From Anaerovorax odorimutans (GTDB lineage: Bacteria > Bacillota > Clostridia > Peptostreptococcales > Anaerovoracaceae): DNA of 64,000 nt. Numbering within the stretch: position 1 is the first letter of the stretch; each line of letters begins with the position of its first letter. The DNA is taken from assembly GCF_024459955.1 (NCBI RefSeq), contig NZ_JANFXK010000012.1, positions 1 through 64,000 on the forward strand, in the 5' to 3' direction. The notes under the pieces were generated by a model. The model was given only the letters and a program-made list of their open reading frames with translations, was not told the origin of the DNA and did no database searches. A program made the position numbers and the translations under genes. This document shows, in pieces, positions 61,809 through 64,000 of the stretch.

Positions 61809-63518
61809 ATGACAGAAGAATTGTATCAGGTGCGGGAGATCGAAAGTTTGAAAGACATGATTCGCACGGGAGCAGATTTATATAAGGAAGCACCGGCTTT
61901 TCTCATAAAGACGCAGAAAGGCGGAAAGTATCATGAGGTCACACATAGAAAGCTGGAAAAAGATATGAACGCCCTGGGCAGCCGGCTGGTGGACCTGGGC
62001 CTCTCCGGAGAGAGAATCGCGATTATCGGGGAAAATTCCTATGAATGGATACTGTCTTATTTTGCTGTGGTCAATGGCGTGGGGACCGCTGTGCCGCTGG
62101 ATAAAGAACTGAGCCAAAAGGAGATCGCCAATCTGGTCAGCGTAGCCGGCTGCAAAGCTATCTTTTTTTCTTCATCTTACGAAAAATATGTAAAAGATCT
62201 GGATATTCCGGTGAAGCTGAAATTTGAGCTGTACCGAAATGAAGACGTGCCCTTTGACGAAATGGACATGGCCAGCCTGCTCTTCGAAGGAAGAAAGCTT
62301 TTGTCGAGGGGAGACAGGCGCTACCTGGACGCAGAGGTGAATCCCAAGGAAGCACGCATCATGCTCTTTACCTCAGGAACCACCGGAGTGCCGAAAGCAG
62401 TAATGCTTTCTCACCATAATATTGTATCCAACATTATGAATGTCAGCAGAATTGTGCAGATTCGCCCCGACGACAGGACGCTTTCCATTCTGCCGATCCA
62501 CCATACTTTTGAATCTACGGTGGACATCATGACCGTTCTTTATCAGGGCGGATCGATTGCCTTTTTTGAAGGGCTCAAGCATGTGACGAAAAACATGATA
62601 GAAGCCCGCGCCAGCATATTGGTGGGAGTTCCGCTGATTTTCGAATCCATCTACGCCAAGCTGTGGAAACAGGCGGAAAAAACCAAACGTGTCAAAGCGC
62701 TGAAGGCTGCGATCAAACTCAACCGTTCGCTGCAGAAGCTGGGCGTGGACAAGAGACAGAAACTGTTTCGGGATATCTACGACAATTTCGGTGGCCGGCT
62801 GCGAATGATTATAACCGGAGCCGCGGGAATCGATCCCAAGGTCCTCAGAGGTTTTCACGATCTAGGCCTGGAAGTGGCGCAGGGCTACGGCCTGACGGAA
62901 ACAGCCCCAATCATTGCGGGAACGCCGGACGGAGAGCGCAAATATAAAAAGACCGGCTCCGTGGGAAAAGTGATCCCGCAGGGCGAGGTGAAAATCATCG
63001 ATGCCAATGAGGAAGGAATCGGCGAAATCGTTTATCGGGGCCCCAATGTTATGCTGGGATATTACGGCATGCCTGAAGAAACGGCCGAGGTCATGGAAGA
63101 CGGATGGTTTCATACCGGAGATCTGGGTTTCATGGACCCGGAAGGCTGGCTGTATATCACCGGCAGGAAGAAAAACGTTATTGTAACCAAAACAGGGAAG
63201 AACATCTACCCGGAAGAACTGGAGCAGCTTGTGGGTGAGATCCGTTACGTACAGGAGTGCATGGTTTACGGTCTGGATGGCGTTGAGACCGGGGATGGAA
63301 CCACGGTAGCCGTACAGGTGCGGCCGGACTATGATGCGATCAAAGAAGCGTTCCCCGGCGGAATGGACGATGAGGATGTCTATAAGCTGATTAAAGGCAT
63401 CATTTCAGAGATGAATCAAAAACTGCCCAATTATAAACGAATCCGCCACGTCGTGATTCGGGATACGGAATTTATAAAAACCACGACCCATAAAATCAAA
63501 AGACAGGATAACCTGTAG
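61809..63518 (+). CDS. AMP-forming acyl-CoA synthetase (long-chain type)
   Basis: A 569-residue adenylate-forming enzyme. LFTSGTTGVPKAVMLSHHN (P-loop), LPIHHTFE, ITGAAGIDPKVLRGFHDLG, QGYGLTETAP, GWFHTGDLGFMDPEGWLYITG and the C-terminal lysine in TTHKIKRQ. Activates fatty or aromatic acids to acyl-CoA. GAGGAG supports ATG 61809; the upstream frame extension is unlikely. Substrate cannot be fixed by sequence. Confidence 0.9.
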   Translation: MTEELYQVREIESLKDMIRTGADLYKEAPAFLIKTQKGGKYHEVTHRKLEKDMNALGSRLVDLGLSGERIAIIGENSYEWILSYFAVVNGVGTAVPLDKELSQKEIANLVSVAGCKAIFFSSSYEKYVKDLDIPVKLKFELYRNEDVPFDEMDMASLLFEGRKLLSRGDRRYLDAEVNPKEARIMLFTSGTTGVPKAVMLSHHNIVSNIMNVSRIVQIRPDDRTLSILPIHHTFESTVDIMTVLYQGGSIAFFEGLKHVTKNMIEARASILVGVPLIFESIYAKLWKQAEKTKRVKALKAAIKLNRSLQKLGVDKRQKLFRDIYDNFGGRLRMIITGAAGIDPKVLRGFHDLGLEVAQGYGLTETAPIIAGTPDGERKYKKTGSVGKVIPQGEVKIIDANEEGIGEIVYRGPNVMLGYYGMPEETAEVMEDGWFHTGDLGFMDPEGWLYITGRKKNVIVTKTGKNIYPEELEQLVGEIRYVQECMVYGLDGVETGDGTTVAVQVRPDYDAIKEAFPGGMDDEDVYKLIKGIISEMNQKLPNYKRIRHVVIRDTEFIKTTTHKIKRQDNL

Positions 63519-63586
63519 CATACATCGGCGGAGGTTGCTTCCGGGGCCGGGAGATTCCCCGGCCGCCAAGGCATCTGTCAGCAGGC

Positions 63587-64000
63587 TCAGATCTGAAAAA
63601 GGATTTTCAGGCCGCTGGCATCGAGTACAGTTTGGGCTCCCAGGGGTACGGTGATCTGAGGATCGATATGGCCTGCCCGGAAATTGGAGATGACAGGCTT
63701 GCGCCAGGGCAATATAGTTTCATTGAATATATCGGAAAGACTTAAAGAGCTTTCGGCAGTACGGGCGCGATCAAAACCCCCGTTTACCGGAGGCTCTTCG
63801 CATTGGGTGAAAGTGCCCAGCAGGACCCCGGCGCAGTCGCGGAATTTTCCTGCCAGAGAAAGAGCCGTAAGGGCCCGGTCCAGCCGGTAAGGACGTTCGC
63901 CCACATCTTCAATAAAAAGAATTCGCCCCCTGGTATCCACTTCGTAGGGAGACCCCAGCGTTCCCAATATCACAGAGAGGTTGCCACCGACAATCATGCC
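63587..64000 (-). CDS. S66 family LD-carboxypeptidase (5' end beyond window)
   Basis: The last ~138 codons of a muramoyltetrapeptide LD-carboxypeptidase/MccF-like protein, entering from the right edge. GGNLSVILGTLGSP, ILFIEDVGERPYRLDRALT (catalytic Glu) and FRAGHIDPQITVPLG (catalytic His) are the C-terminal S66 signatures. The nucleophile serine lies in the missing N-terminal half. Role: removal of terminal D-Ala from tetrapeptides in wall recycling, or microcin-type detoxification. Confidence 0.88.
   Translation of the reverse strand, partial: GMIVGGNLSVILGTLGSPYEVDTRGRILFIEDVGERPYRLDRALTALSLAGKFRDCAGVLLGTFTQCEEPPVNGGFDRARTAESSLSLSDIFNETILPWRKPVISNFRAGHIDPQITVPLGAQTVLDASGLKILFQI

Overview
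The window looks like chromosomal DNA of an anaerobic, low-to-middle GC Gram-positive bacterium of the class Clostridia (order Eubacteriales). Supporting signs are strong AGGAGG ribosome binding sites with ATG, GTG and TTG starts, a hybrid-cluster (Hcp) operon, a complete dlt operon, a DacF-type carboxypeptidase, an ECF sigma/DUF4367 pair, BrnQ and GHKL/LytTR signalling. I cannot place the genus from sequence alone.

Layout. 1-970: 3' -truncated Rpn-type PD-(D/E)XK gene with a repeat-coded coiled-coil tail. 1.1-8.4 kb: small accessory and regulatory genes (double GNAT, ABC-type ATPase, XRE regulator, a Vat/CatB-type acetyltransferase behind a short leader ORF, an autoregulated TetR gene with a DUF4097 lipoprotein, DUF2007-like and ACT proteins, an SPL-family radical SAM protein). 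8.7-11.1 kb: ferredoxin-like gene plus hcp under a palindromic operator. 11.2-15.6 kb: three perfect DnaA boxes, then cell-wall genes (DacF, DUF3343, SH3-glucosaminidase, cohesin-like surface protein).

15.7-26.5 kb: a catabolic or scavenging module. Two paralogous YtcJ-like amidohydrolases flank a MerR-type regulator carrying a zinc ribbon and a degenerate methyltransferase-like domain. Both amidohydrolase promoters have the long 19-20 bp spacer typical of MerR activation. Two paralogous APC permeases and a LytTR/GHKL two-component pair follow. 26.5-31.3 kb: OmpR-type two-component system divergent from a BcrA/LanFEG-like ABC exporter, with phased direct repeats between them. 31.4-35.9 kb: flavin reductase with divergent HxlR regulator, esterase, M29 aminopeptidase, diacylglycerol-kinase-like protein.

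36.1-45.3 kb: an AT-rich, partly decayed island directly downstream of tRNA-Ser(CGA). It holds a tyrosine-recombinase stub, an AlbA_2/Schlafen-like protein, a 1083-residue nuclease-STAND NTPase resembling Avs antiphage sensors, a KilA-N fragment, an IS3 remnant that truncated an ATPase gene, and an intact AAA/DUF4143 ATPase.

45.3-64 kb: VOC protein, a 22-bp noncoding tandem array, and a two-gene operon of unknown function (HTH-DprA-like protein overlapping a HAD-like/ComF-type phosphoribosyltransferase/zinc-ribbon protein), which with the STAND protein is the most interesting candidate system here. Then cysteine synthase, MutY, a PdaC-like deacetylase, dltABCD with a tiny dltX at the 3' end, the ECF sigma/anti-sigma pair, a DtxR-family regulator, DeoD, a second decayed Rpn fragment, BrnQ, an AMP-forming acyl-CoA synthetase and the 3' part of an S66 LD-carboxypeptidase gene running off the right edge.
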